Part shown: one piece after another, positions 23,401-31,788 of the stretch | Layout: the number at the start of each line of letters is the position of its first letter | Position numbering within the stretch: the stretch's first letter is position 1 | Assembly (NCBI GenBank): GCA_001789745.1 | Contig: MGAN01000018.1 | Location: forward strand, 1 to 34,990 | Direction: 5' to 3' | Length of the DNA stretch: 34,990 bases | Origin: Candidatus Roizmanbacteria bacterium RIFCSPLOWO2_01_FULL_40_13 | Lineage (GTDB): Bacteria; Patescibacteriota; Microgenomatia; UBA1406; GWC2-37-13 | Position numbers and translations under genes: made by a program | The notes under the pieces: model-generated | What the model was told of the DNA's origin: nothing | Database searches by the model: none | What the model saw: the letters and a program-made list of their open reading frames with translations, nothing else

Positions 23401-24602
23401 TCAAAGATCTATTTAAACATTCGGGAATTTTTTTTGCCGGTTCTATCGTCAGCAAAGTAGCAACTACCTTAGCCTGGATACTTTTGGCTAAAATTCTGGT
23501 TCCCCCGGAGTATGGCATATTTACACTCTATTTCATGATTTTGCAACTTTCAACCTTTTTTGCCGATTTTGGTTTGAACCAGTATTATTTAAAAAAAGTG
23601 GAAGGGTTTGACAAGAGCGGCTTGTTCAATAAAATACTGGCGGTAAGAACGCATACTTTAGCAATCAGCATAGTCGTATTATCGGTTATTTTATTCGGCT
23701 TAAAAATTTTTACGCCCGCGGTCAACCTGATATTTTTGATCAGTCTTGTTCCCATGGCATACTTGTCCATTTTGGACGGATATTATCTGGAGCAAAAAAT
23801 GGGTTTGCGTGTCTCTTTAAAGTTGGGGAGTATAGGAGGAATCTGCATCATGGGTTTTGTATTATTTCAACCATATCTTGACTTAACCAGAGTCTTTCTG
23901 CTTTTATTGTTTGCGTTTTCCGCTACTTTAATTTGGATAGCGCCTTGGAGGAAAATTAAATTAACGTCGATTTCATTTTCGGATTTTTTGTCTGTGATAA
24001 AATCTTCATCCCCTTATGCTTATTTAACATTAACCTCATTTTTCTACAATCGGGGGGACGCATTTCTGGTTTCCTATTTTAAGGGAGACGCGGCATTGGG
24101 AATTTACGGTCTGGCATACAGATTTTTAGAGTCTGTCGCATTGTTTCCCTCATCACTAATCCAGGTGCTTTTTCCCGTAGCTGCTAAAAAAACAGGTATT
24201 TCGGCCGGGCAACTTATTAAAATTACGCTGGCAATGGTTCTGATCGGAATTTTATTCGGCTTGGGAATATATTTAATTGGTCCTTTTTTTATCCTGACAT
24301 TTTTCCGACCGGAATACTTTCAAGCTGTTCCCATCCTCAAAATATTCTCGCTTGTGCTTTTTTTGTTTTTTTTGAATTCGCCTCTGGCAACTGTGGTACA
24401 AAGCTCGCGTCTGGTCGGGAAATTTTTACCCTACGGAATTGCCAATACTGCGGTAAATCTTGTATTGAATATTGTCTTTATACCAAACTATGGTATTATT
24501 GCCGCGGCTTGGATTATGGCTATAACCGAAGTAACGGGTTTTATTATAAATCTGATTTTTGTTAAAAAATTGTATCAGGCAAGACGCTACAATGCTACAT
24601 AG
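23397..24602 (+). CDS. polysaccharide flippase (MOP superfamily, Wzx-like)
   Basis: The protein has 401 residues and about twelve membrane helices. The start is characteristic (LFKHSGIFFAGSIVSKVATTLAWILLAKILVPPEYGIFTLYF), and LFFLNSPLATVVQSSRLVGKF and NTAVNLVLNIVFIPNYGIIAAAWI are typical of the C-terminal half. It should move lipid-linked sugar units across the membrane. The last codons and the TAG stop lie within palindrome P1, so the end NAT is encoded by the repeat. Confidence 0.92.
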   Translation: MIKDLFKHSGIFFAGSIVSKVATTLAWILLAKILVPPEYGIFTLYFMILQLSTFFADFGLNQYYLKKVEGFDKSGLFNKILAVRTHTLAISIVVLSVILFGLKIFTPAVNLIFLISLVPMAYLSILDGYYLEQKMGLRVSLKLGSIGGICIMGFVLFQPYLDLTRVFLLLLFAFSATLIWIAPWRKIKLTSISFSDFLSVIKSSSPYAYLTLTSFFYNRGDAFLVSYFKGDAALGIYGLAYRFLESVALFPSSLIQVLFPVAAKKTGISAGQLIKITLAMVLIGILFGLGIYLIGPFFILTFFRPEYFQAVPILKIFSLVLFLFFLNSPLATVVQSSRLVGKFLPYGIANTAVNLVLNIVFIPNYGIIAAAWIMAITEVTGFIINLIFVKKLYQARRYNAT

Positions 24603-24612
24603 CACTGTAGCA
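24593..24612. repeat. palindrome family P1, copy 4, covering the flippase stop codon
   Basis: TGCTACA and TGTAGCA arms flank a TAGCAC loop. The TAG in the loop is the stop codon of the flippase gene. Confidence 0.9.
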
Positions 24613-24665
24613 TAAAATTGTTGTTTACCAATCGTCAATAAAATTGAAAAAATATTTTTGTGAAT

Positions 24666-24694
24666 GGCTTGGGATCCCCTATTGGGGTGAAGCC
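24666..24694. repeat. intergenic hairpin
   Basis: Outer arms GGCTT and AAGCC and inner arms CCCC and GGGG surround a TATT loop. It lies in the 250-bp gap between the flippase and the tandem GT2 gene. Confidence 0.55.
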
Positions 24695-24750
24695 GAAACA
24701 AAAAATCGTTTTTGCGATCTTAAATCATATCAAATCCGCTTGATCACTTT

Positions 24751-24808
24751 GTCATTCCGCACTTGATGCGGAATCTATTTAATAGACTCCTGCTTCCGCA
24801 GGAATGAC
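24751..24808. repeat. palindromic intergenic repeat (GTCATTCC...GGAATGAC)
   Basis: Perfect 8-bp terminal inverted repeats enclose two sub-hairpins, TTCCGCA with TGCGGAA and TCCTGC with GCAGGA. Repeats of this shape are widespread between bacterial genes. Confidence 0.8.
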
Positions 24809-24852
24809 ATAATGTGTATTATTCAAGAGGATCTGATATATGATAAACACGT

Positions 24853-26454
24853 ATGAATAATACTAAGGTTACGGTAATTATTGTCCATTGGAATACATCG
24901 GAAAAATTAAAGAAGTTGCTCTCGTTAGTCGCAGTCAATAACAGTTATCAGGTCATTGTCGTCGACAACAATTCTAAAAAAAGACCCGACTGGTTAAAGA
25001 GCAACTATTCACCGGTTGAACTCATGCAAAACGGATTCAACCGAGGTTATGCCGCAGCCTGTAATCAAGGTATGACTAAAGCGCTAGGAGACTGTGTATT
25101 GGTTCTCAATCCGGATGTAGAAATCACTCCGTCACAGATAGATAAATTAATTATCTATGCGAAAACTAACGATTTAGACGCCTGTTCCGTAAGAACCACG
25201 GAATCGTATCGGAAGCCCTTGCCTTCCTGGGGCTCGCTTCTTGTCGAATTTACTCCCTTAGCTAAAATCTTCCCTTTAGACATTTTTAAAACAAAAACAC
25301 TATTCGGCGGTTGTCTGCTTTTGAAAAAATCCGTTATTAAAAAGCTTGGGGGATTTGACGAAAGATTTTTCCTTTGGTTTGAAGATAGCGATATAACCAA
25401 AAGGCTGATTGATAACGATTACAAAATCGGCTGGTTTGATTTACCGATTAAACATAGTGGAGGAGAGTCTTTCAAATTGTTTGCAAATCAGCTGAAAAGA
25501 GATATTTTCTTTTCGGCGATGGAAATTTACGCAAACAAGCATTTTTCTGCTTTCGGCAAATTGATTATATATTTACTCAAAAGAAAATACTCAACCGGCA
25601 AACTGCTTCCACACCTGCAAAATATAACTTCTATTACGGTTCCCAACCTGAAAACCCGACTGCTCGGCGACTTTTTTAAAAAAAATCAGATATATATTGA
25701 TCTGAAATCAGGATACACCTTACAGGTGGAGTGGATTGTTGTGACAAGCTCCATAACAAATTCTCACGTGTGGCAATGGCGAAGAAAATATCCCGGGGTC
25801 AGATTCATTCCCATCGACAATAATAAAGGTTTTGCCTCAACCGCCAATATAGGCTTTCGCGCCTCCTCCGGCAATTGGCTTGGAACGGTAAATGATGACG
25901 TGCTCTTGACAAAAGACTGGCTGAAAAACTTACTGTCTTCTGCCGATAATTTAATCGGCTCGCTTAACCCCGTAATTAAAAAACCCGGTGGGGAGATAGA
26001 GTCTATGGGAGTAAAGATACTGCCTAAGGGTAAAGCCGAATCCATCACTGAAAACCGCATTGCTTCCCATCGATCAACAACGGTATCTAAAAATAAACGG
26101 GAGGTGGACGCAACTAATGCCGCCTGCGTAATTTACTCTAAATCGGCATTAAATAAGGTAGGAATATTTGCTGAAAAATTCGGATCCTATCTCGAAGACA
26201 TAGATCTGTCTCTGCGATTAAAAAGTGCGGGGTTTAAAAATCTGGTCTCACCGGATTCGGTAGTGATCCACTTCGGTCAATCTACCTCAAAAGACTTACG
26301 CTGGAAAAAACAATATCTCGACTGCAGGAATTGGTTTCTGGTAATACTTAGGAATTGGAGCGTAAAAGATTTGATTATAAATTTTCCTGCAATTTTACTT
26401 GAGAGGCTTAAAAATATTTCCGGACTCCTAAAAGCTGTTTTCAACCTGTTTTAA
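24853..26454 (+). CDS. tandem GT2 glycosyltransferase (two GT-A domains)
   Basis: The protein has 533 residues. Domain 1 (about 1-250) has VTVIIVHWNTSEKLKKLL, VVDNNS, NGFNRGYAAACNQG, the VLNPDVE metal motif and FLWFEDSDITKRL. Domain 2 (about 290-500) repeats the pattern: VEWIVVTSS, IDNNKGFASTANIGFRAS, GTVNDDVLLTKDW and YLEDIDLSLRL. Both resemble rhamnosyltransferase-like GT2 enzymes, so the protein may add two sugars in a row. Domain 2 has a less regular start, so its activity is less sure. It converges on gmd with a 4-bp overlap. Confidence 0.85.
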   Translation: MNNTKVTVIIVHWNTSEKLKKLLSLVAVNNSYQVIVVDNNSKKRPDWLKSNYSPVELMQNGFNRGYAAACNQGMTKALGDCVLVLNPDVEITPSQIDKLIIYAKTNDLDACSVRTTESYRKPLPSWGSLLVEFTPLAKIFPLDIFKTKTLFGGCLLLKKSVIKKLGGFDERFFLWFEDSDITKRLIDNDYKIGWFDLPIKHSGGESFKLFANQLKRDIFFSAMEIYANKHFSAFGKLIIYLLKRKYSTGKLLPHLQNITSITVPNLKTRLLGDFFKKNQIYIDLKSGYTLQVEWIVVTSSITNSHVWQWRRKYPGVRFIPIDNNKGFASTANIGFRASSGNWLGTVNDDVLLTKDWLKNLLSSADNLIGSLNPVIKKPGGEIESMGVKILPKGKAESITENRIASHRSTTVSKNKREVDATNAACVIYSKSALNKVGIFAEKFGSYLEDIDLSLRLKSAGFKNLVSPDSVVIHFGQSTSKDLRWKKQYLDCRNWFLVILRNWSVKDLIINFPAILLERLKNISGLLKAVFNLF

Positions 26455-27449
26455 CCGCTATCAGCCAAGTCAGACTTGGTTTTAACTCTCTTGAGATCGG
26501 CTTCAACCATCATCTTTACCAACTCTTTAAAACTGACCTTCTGCTTCCAGTTTAGGAGTTTTTTGGCTTTATCTGGTTTGGCTTTTAGTTCGTGCACTTC
26601 TGCCGGTCGCTTAAAGCGGGCATCGCTCACCACATATTTTTGCCAATCCGAAATTCCTCCATATTCAAAAGCCAATTTGACAAACTCCTTAACACTATGG
26701 TTTTCCCCCGTTCCGACTACAAAATCGTTTGGTTTTTTTTCCTGCAGCATGCGGTACATTACCTCGACGTAGTCCCCGGCAAAACCCCAATCGCGCTTGG
26801 CGTCGAGATTACCGAGATATAATTTGTCGGCCAGACCGAATTTGATTCTGGCAACCCCGTCGGTAATTTTGCGGGTTACGAATTGAATTCCTCTGATCGG
26901 CGACTCGTGATTGAAAAGAATCCCGCTGCAGGTAAAAAGCCCGTAGGATTCTCTGAAATTTATCGTCATCATATGAGCGTAGACTTTGGCTATACCGTAA
27001 GGGCTTCTGGGATGAAAATTCGTTTCCTCATCCTGGTATCCGTTTGAGTTACCGATACCGTACATTTCCGACGTTGAAGCTTGGTAAAATCTGGTCATTG
27101 GTGAGAAAAGTTTAATCGCGTTTAGCAGAAATAAAACTCCCAGAGCATTGACTTCCGTAGTTAACTTTGCCATCCGCCAGGAATCTCCGACGAAAGACTG
27201 GGCAGCCAAGTTATAGACCTCATCGGGTCTTACAACTTTTATCACGTTAATCAGAGAGGACTCATCAGACATATCTCCCTCGATATAGTCTATTTTGTCG
27301 GTGATGCCAAGATAGTCTAAATTTCCAAAATTAGGATTTGAGTAGCGCCTGATCATCCCGTAAACCTTGTACTTTTTGCTTAAAAGAAGTTTTGCCAAAT
27401 ACGGACCGTCCTGACCTAAAATTCCTGTAATTAAAGCGGACTTTGACAT
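26451..27449 (-). CDS. gmd: GDP-mannose 4,6-dehydratase
   Basis: The protein has 332 residues from the ATG at 27449; an in-frame ATG at 27461 is possible. It is an extended short-chain dehydrogenase with TGILGQDGPYLAKLL (cofactor loop), STSEMYG (active-site Ser/Thr and Glu), PYGIAK (Tyr and Lys) and NHESPIRG, followed by FVTRKI, all specific for GMD. It makes GDP-4-keto-6-deoxymannose, precursor of GDP-fucose, rhamnose or perosamine. No GDP-fucose synthase or GDP-perosamine synthase is evident beside it. The DegT gene at 8359 could act on this 4-keto sugar, which is speculation. Confidence 0.93.
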   Translation of the reverse strand: MSKSALITGILGQDGPYLAKLLLSKKYKVYGMIRRYSNPNFGNLDYLGITDKIDYIEGDMSDESSLINVIKVVRPDEVYNLAAQSFVGDSWRMAKLTTEVNALGVLFLLNAIKLFSPMTRFYQASTSEMYGIGNSNGYQDEETNFHPRSPYGIAKVYAHMMTINFRESYGLFTCSGILFNHESPIRGIQFVTRKITDGVARIKFGLADKLYLGNLDAKRDWGFAGDYVEVMYRMLQEKKPNDFVVGTGENHSVKEFVKLAFEYGGISDWQKYVVSDARFKRPAEVHELKAKPDKAKKLLNWKQKVSFKELVKMMVEADLKRVKTKSDLADSG

Positions 27450-27493
27450 AGAATAATACATTCTAACAAATCAATTCCCAATTAACAATTAAC

Positions 27494-27595
27494 TATACCC
27501 GTCTTAGTTGATTTTGCAAATTGTCAACTAAAGTTATCTTATCAAATCAGCTAAGGAGGGGTATATACTGATTGCGATTTCAATTAATAGAAGTA
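27494..27595. repeat. 101-bp palindromic element, copy C
   Basis: This copy is 102 bp, TATACCC to GAAGTA, with one extra base in the right arm. It sits in the divergent promoter region between gmd and the second flippase gene. Confidence 0.88.
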
Positions 27596-27609
27596 TATAT
27601 CTTTTTTGC

Positions 27610-27615
27610 TACAAT
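27610..27615 (+). promoter_or_regulatory. -10 box for the second flippase (likely leaderless transcript)
   Basis: TACAAT ends 6 bases before the ATG at 27622, the same spacing as at 17850 and 30316. No Shine-Dalgarno sequence is present. Confidence 0.45.
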
Positions 27616-27621
27616 TATGCA

Positions 27622-28905
27622 ATGATCCCCCGAATTCTTAACTTCATCAAAAGACCCACCAGCAAGAATGTAATCATCAACACAGTCGGCAATTACCTGA
27701 ATATCTTCTTCACTGCTTTTTTTGCCTTAATTTTGGTGCGGATCCTGACTCCTGCTCAATACGGAGTTTTAAGCGTACTTCTGGGCATTGCCTATGTTTT
27801 AGCCAACATTCTTGATTTTGGCATCACCGCAACCATCTATTCTTATTTTCCCTCGCTTTACGAAAAAAGGACAGAGGAGCTTTACAGCTTCATCAAAAGT
27901 ACCTTTTTTTATCAGTCCTTTCTGTCTTTACTGGTAATTGCGGGTTTATTTATCTCATTTCCCTCCCTTGATAAAGTATTTTTTAAAACCGGTGCGCCTT
28001 TATGGGAGTTGTGGCTCACCTCTTTTTCCGTACTTTTCTTAATCTGGCAGAATTTCTTTCAAAATATTCTTTTTGCCGCGAAAAAATTTTTAAAAACCAA
28101 TATCTACCTGAATCTTTCCAATATCCTGAAAACTTCGGTCATCCTCTTTCTTTCATCTGCTAAGCTGGTGACCGTAGGCTCGATCATTTTTGTTTTCGGC
28201 ATCATCGGCCCGGCTATCTTCTTTTTGTTTATTTTTATCGAAAAAAGGGAAGTTGTTAATAAGATCATCAGGTCTGCCCTGGATAGAAAAGAGGTTAGGT
28301 TTGGTTATACTTTCACTTACTTTATCGCGTCTCAATTTTTCAATCTGGGACTCCGGATGGATTTGTTTTTATTGTCTTTTTTCCGCTCCAAAACTGAAGT
28401 TGGATTCTATGGACTTTCGCAAAAGATAATTTTGACTATCATCACGACCGTCATCAGCATCACCCAAGTTCTCTCTCCTTCATTCTCCAAAATTAGACTG
28501 AAAAACGAAATTATAAGCAATCTTAAGACTGGCTTTATGTATCTGCTGGTTCCTGCTTTTTTATTTTTGGCCTTATTTTTCACTCCCGATCAAGTCTATG
28601 AACTCTTCTTTACCCGAAGTTTTAATCAGACATCCGCGATTACCAAAGCCCTGAGCCTGCCGTTTATACTTTATGCATTGGGGAGTCTTCCAATGCTCTT
28701 TCTGCTGTACACCGTCAAAAAGCCCGGCTACATACTGATATCAAATGTCATCTTTTTTGTGATACTGACTCTGGGTTGCTACTTCTTAATTCCACGCTAT
28801 GGAGTCTTCGGACCTCCTTATGCCATCGCTTTTGCTTTGATCGTAGCGATCTTTATCCAAGTTTACGCAAGTCTTGTCGAATTCAAAAAAATGTTCTCAA
28901 GCTGA
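27622..28905 (+). CDS. second polysaccharide flippase (MOP superfamily, Wzx-like)
   Basis: The protein has 427 residues and about twelve to fourteen membrane helices. The N-terminus IINTVGNYLNIFFTAFFALILVRILTPAQYGVLSVLLG and the C-terminal PRYGVFGPPYAIAFALIVAIF follow the flippase pattern. It is clearly different in sequence from the flippase at 23397, so the locus may export two lipid-linked glycans, or one gene may serve another polymer. It ends just before palindrome P1 copy 5 and converges on a GT39-like gene. Confidence 0.9.
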   Translation: MIPRILNFIKRPTSKNVIINTVGNYLNIFFTAFFALILVRILTPAQYGVLSVLLGIAYVLANILDFGITATIYSYFPSLYEKRTEELYSFIKSTFFYQSFLSLLVIAGLFISFPSLDKVFFKTGAPLWELWLTSFSVLFLIWQNFFQNILFAAKKFLKTNIYLNLSNILKTSVILFLSSAKLVTVGSIIFVFGIIGPAIFFLFIFIEKREVVNKIIRSALDRKEVRFGYTFTYFIASQFFNLGLRMDLFLLSFFRSKTEVGFYGLSQKIILTIITTVISITQVLSPSFSKIRLKNEIISNLKTGFMYLLVPAFLFLALFFTPDQVYELFFTRSFNQTSAITKALSLPFILYALGSLPMLFLLYTVKKPGYILISNVIFFVILTLGCYFLIPRYGVFGPPYAIAFALIVAIFIQVYASLVEFKKMFSS

Positions 28906-28907
28906 TC

Positions 28908-28934
28908 TGCTTCAATGCTACATAGCGCTGTAGC
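28908..28934. repeat. palindrome family P1, copy 5, between convergent genes
   Basis: It has the TGCTTCAA start and GCTACA and TGTAGC arms around TAGCGC, nearly identical to the copy at 19033. It contains the stop codon of the minus-strand gene that ends at 28918. A bidirectional terminator role is possible, but no T-run follows. Confidence 0.9.
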
Positions 28935-30309
28935 GTTTCCACTTTTCCAGTTTTAACCCTCTAAAATCGATTTGTCCCTGCTGCCGGAAATTTTTTTTAG
29001 CCAAAATTGCTCTGTAATCTATCCTGTGAATATCGGCAGAGTAGGGGATTAGATAAATCTCCTTGTCTGACAATCTCATGCTACTTAATTCATTTAAGTC
29101 AACAGTCCGGATGTCTCCTCGGTAATACTGCAAGGGATCCGACGAACTGTAGATCATGTACACCTCATCGCTTTTTATGGCATTAGCCAAGCTTTTCCAG
29201 TCTTCACGGTAAAAAGCAGGCACCAATAAATATATTAAAGTGAAAACCATAAACCCTGCTTTGATTAATCGATTAATTGAAGCATTCATACCCGATACAA
29301 GTAAAATACTCATGATTGGAATCAGATATATAAATCTGAAGTACTGAAGCAGGGGAGTCCAAAAAGAAAAAATAAATCCCAAACCGATCGGAGTCATAAG
29401 CAGATATAGCAATAATTTTTGTTTTATGCCTCCCTTCACGACATTAAACCAGGTAATAATTGACCACACTCCCGCAGCAAACCAGTAGATCCATTTCGGC
29501 TTAAAACTGATTCGACCAATCGAAAACTTCAGAGGTATAAGCAGCAGATTCTTCAGATTGGCCGATCCCAGAACCTGCGACCAATCGGCAACCAACTGCA
29601 ACTGTTGTTTAGCGTTCATCAGTTGGCGGTAGAGTAGGGGAGACAGAAGTAAACACGCAACACCAAACATTAAGCATGAAACATAAAACATTCTGAATTT
29701 CTTTTTAAAAAGAAGATAAAACAACATCGAAGCTGTCAAAAAAACTGAGCCGTAGAAAGTCAAGAAACTTAAAACAGAAAAAAGCGTAAAAAGTACTAAA
29801 TTTTGAGCTTTGAACTTTGATTTTTGAATTTGCGACTTTTTTTCTTTTAACATTAAAATTAAATAAAAAATTGATATAGAAAGAAAAAAAGTCGTCATCA
29901 TATACATCCTCGCCTCCTGACTATAATATACTATTAAAGGATTAAACAGAAAAAAAACAGCCGCCCGGATTCCAACTTCCCTCTTAGCCATCCCGCCTAT
30001 GGCGGGATCGTTGTCTCCAATTTTTTTTCCTAACAGGTAAACCATATAGCCTGTTGCCAGACTAAAAAGTACCGAAGGCAGTCTTAAAACAACTTCGGCG
30101 TAACCAAATATATTAGTCCATAATTTCATCAACATGTAATAAAGTGGGGGATGAAAATCATGAGGAGAGAATTTGGTAATTATTTCCCAATAATTATACC
30201 GTTGTACGACTCTAGCCGTCGTCGCCTCATCCAGCCAGAGTGACTGGTTGATAGCTATAAGACGAATTAAAAATGCCGCCAGGAAGATAAGTGTAATTTT
30301 ATATTTCAC
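28918..30309 (-). CDS. GT39/ArnT-like membrane glycosyltransferase
   Basis: The protein has 463 residues and about ten to eleven membrane helices. Key motifs: LWLDEATT (D27, E28) in the first outer loop, HPPLYYMLMKLW, and YSQEARMYMM, as in polyprenyl-phosphate-sugar-dependent transferases. The start is GTG at 30309, with TACAAT 6 bases upstream. Two low-complexity segments in the coding region come from repeats: KSQIQKSKFKAQ from a degenerate 7-bp tract, and DPAIGGM from a perfect hairpin. The last residues (YSAM) and TAG stop are inside palindrome P1. Confidence 0.87.
   Translation of the reverse strand: MKYKITLIFLAAFLIRLIAINQSLWLDEATTARVVQRYNYWEIITKFSPHDFHPPLYYMLMKLWTNIFGYAEVVLRLPSVLFSLATGYMVYLLGKKIGDNDPAIGGMAKREVGIRAAVFFLFNPLIVYYSQEARMYMMTTFFLSISIFYLILMLKEKKSQIQKSKFKAQNLVLFTLFSVLSFLTFYGSVFLTASMLFYLLFKKKFRMFYVSCLMFGVACLLLSPLLYRQLMNAKQQLQLVADWSQVLGSANLKNLLLIPLKFSIGRISFKPKWIYWFAAGVWSIITWFNVVKGGIKQKLLLYLLMTPIGLGFIFSFWTPLLQYFRFIYLIPIMSILLVSGMNASINRLIKAGFMVFTLIYLLVPAFYREDWKSLANAIKSDEVYMIYSSSDPLQYYRGDIRTVDLNELSSMRLSDKEIYLIPYSADIHRIDYRAILAKKNFRQQGQIDFRGLKLEKWKRYSAM
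29802..29836. repeat. degenerate 7-bp tandem repeat (TTTGAnn) inside the GT39-like gene
   Basis: Units TTTGAGC, TTTGAAC, TTTGATT and TTTGAAT, then a decayed unit, code for a charged loop. It is the same repeat class as the exact TTTTGAC tract in rfbG. Confidence 0.7.
29990..30008. repeat. perfect hairpin inside the GT39-like coding sequence
   Basis: ATCCCGCC and GGCGGGAT (8 bp) flank a TAT loop. It is GC-rich in an AT-rich gene and translates as part of a loop (DPAIGGM), so it looks like an inserted REP-like sequence. Confidence 0.75.
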
Positions 30310-30315
30310 CTAACT

Positions 30316-30325
30316 ATTGTATAAT
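30316..30325. promoter_or_regulatory. overlapping divergent -10 boxes (GT39-like gene and tRNA-Gly)
   Basis: TACAAT on the minus strand (30321-30316) lies 6 bases before the GTG at 30309. TATAAT on the plus strand (30320-30325) would give a transcript starting about 30 bases before tRNA-Gly. No clear -35 boxes are seen. Confidence 0.4.
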
Positions 30326-30363
30326 TAAATCTTGAAAATTTAGGATTGATTAAAAATCTATAA

Positions 30364-30434
30364 GCGGGATTAGTTGAGCGGTTCAATGTCTCCCTTCCAA
30401 GGAGATGAGACGGGTTCGACTCCCGTATCCCGCT
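30364..30434 (+). tRNA. tRNA-Gly (anticodon TCC)
   Basis: Full cloverleaf: acceptor GCGGGAT with ATCCCGC (7 bp), D stem GTTG with CAAT, anticodon stem TCTCC with GGAGA around loop CTTCCAA (anticodon TCC at 30396-30398), T stem ACGGG with CCCGT around TTCGACT. The discriminator base is T. CCA is not encoded. No integrase or att-like duplicate of the 3' end was seen nearby. Confidence 0.95.
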
Positions 30435-30459
30435 CTAATTGTTCACATCAAGATCAGTT

Positions 30460-31320
30460 CTATTTTTCTGAAGCTAAAATAAAAAACAGATTATTATAGA
30501 ATCCTACAAATCGACCTGAGGCAAATCCTACAACTTCAAATTGTCTTTTTGAAGTATTATATCTTAGTATCGGCGATCCACTATTTCCGCATTTCAGGAT
30601 TTTATCCGCTTCAAATGTAGTTAAGTAACATGCCTGCGATGCGCAATCACCATAATCATAATTGATGGTCTCCCCGGAAAAAATAAACGGCCAACTCACC
30701 GGGTGATCCAATTTTTGCTCTCCCGTTGCCATACTTATGCTATCCTGATTAATTGTAATCAAATAAAGTGTCTCGCCTGTTTCGGGAGGATTATCTGATA
30801 TGGGTATAAAACTTTTTTGACTGCCTTCCAAATTATTAAAATAAAAGGTCACAATACGATTAGATAAATCTACGGCAGTCGGTTTTGAATCTTGTGTTAA
30901 TTTATTTTCCGAAAATAAATAATCAATGCTTAAAATCGGTAATGCTGAATCACTGAAATCCTCCATAATGCAGTGTGCAATCGTTGAAATTTGATTTGGA
31001 CCTACGAAAACACCCGAACAGGTTTTGTAATCGTTTCCGCTATCTAACATCTGACTAAAGTTCAACTTAAGAAATGTAATGCTGTCATAGACGTCTTCTA
31101 AATTTGTCGCAGCGCTTACACCAGTCTCAGGAGATATCAATTCGCCTCCGGTAGATACTGGGATGCAACTTGATAGTAAAATAGCTCCAAAAAAGATTGC
31201 CGCCAGTCCTGAACGAACATTTTTTCGAATTGAGATGCGTTTCTCTTTAAAAAATGAGGCGGGTGAAAATCTTTTAGCCCTCTCTAAAGCTCCCATAGAC
31301 TCAAGAACATGATATAGCAA
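30460..31320 (-). CDS. trypsin-like serine protease, predicted lipoprotein
   Basis: The product has 286 residues. A hydrophobic stretch (SGLAAIFFGAILL) ends in the lipobox LSSC with C52, so the mature protein should be lipid-anchored outside the membrane. The basic N-terminal region before it is long, so the true start may be the Met at residue 9. Trypsin-fold motifs: CSGVFVGPNQISTIAHC with catalytic H116, a possible Asp near D151 (AVDLSNRIVTFY), and KCGNSGSPIL with catalytic S247. Cysteines at 101, 117, 226, 231 and 244 could form disulfides. The substrate is unknown; other surface proteins or envelope processing are possibilities. Confidence 0.75.
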   Translation of the reverse strand: MLYHVLESMGALERAKRFSPASFFKEKRISIRKNVRSGLAAIFFGAILLSSCIPVSTGGELISPETGVSAATNLEDVYDSITFLKLNFSQMLDSGNDYKTCSGVFVGPNQISTIAHCIMEDFSDSALPILSIDYLFSENKLTQDSKPTAVDLSNRIVTFYFNNLEGSQKSFIPISDNPPETGETLYLITINQDSISMATGEQKLDHPVSWPFIFSGETINYDYGDCASQACYLTTFEADKILKCGNSGSPILRYNTSKRQFEVVGFASGRFVGFYNNLFFILASEK

Positions 31321-31419
31321 TTAACTTAGAAAGTCTGTGATTTGGGATACATATTCTTTAGTGAGATTCCCGGATCAGGAAGAGAAAGAAATTAGTTGAA
31401 GTTTAAGAAATGTTCCCAG

Positions 31420-31785
31420 CTATTTGTTTGAAGTCCGAAAATGAAAATACATAATTTGGGTAAAGATCAATACTACGAAAAGTAAAAGTAATGGCACTAT
31501 GATTGGATAATTTAATATAATAAATCTTGATTTTTCTTCAAATGTAGCATTAACTGCAAGCAGAACTGGAGGTTTTTTAAATACATATTTGCTGAAAAAT
31601 ACATTTGTAGCATAAATTGCCGAAATTAATAATACGATAATTATCGATTGTTCGATAACTATTTTTTTACGCTTGTTATTTTTTTTCCTCAACAGCAAAT
31701 CTTTTACTTCAATAAAAATCATCACCGCTACGGAAAACATATAAAACAACCCTCCTATCCCTGTACCCGGTAATCCAGTATTCAT
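31420..31785 (-). CDS. small membrane protein coupled to the GT2 gene
   Basis: The protein has 121 residues and three predicted membrane helices (about 10-28, 43-65 and 92-113). The N-terminus MNTGLPGTGIGGLFY holds an LPGTG motif that looks like a sortase signal but is at the wrong end. Its start lies 3 bp after the GT2 stop, so it is probably co-translated and may partner the GT2 enzyme. I do not recognise the family. Confidence 0.65.
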   Translation of the reverse strand: MNTGLPGTGIGGLFYMFSVAVMIFIEVKDLLLRKKNNKRKKIVIEQSIIIVLLISAIYATNVFFSKYVFKKPPVLLAVNATFEEKSRFIILNYPIIVPLLLLFVVLIFTQIMYFHFRTSNK

Positions 31786-31788
31786 AAT

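Noticed and set aside
30364-30434. tRNA-Gly as an integration site of an island
   Set aside because: No integrase gene and no repeat of the tRNA 3' end was found in the window.
31765-31779. LPGTG motif as a sortase sorting signal
   Set aside because: It is at the N-terminus, whereas sortase signals lie at the C-terminus before a membrane segment and basic tail.
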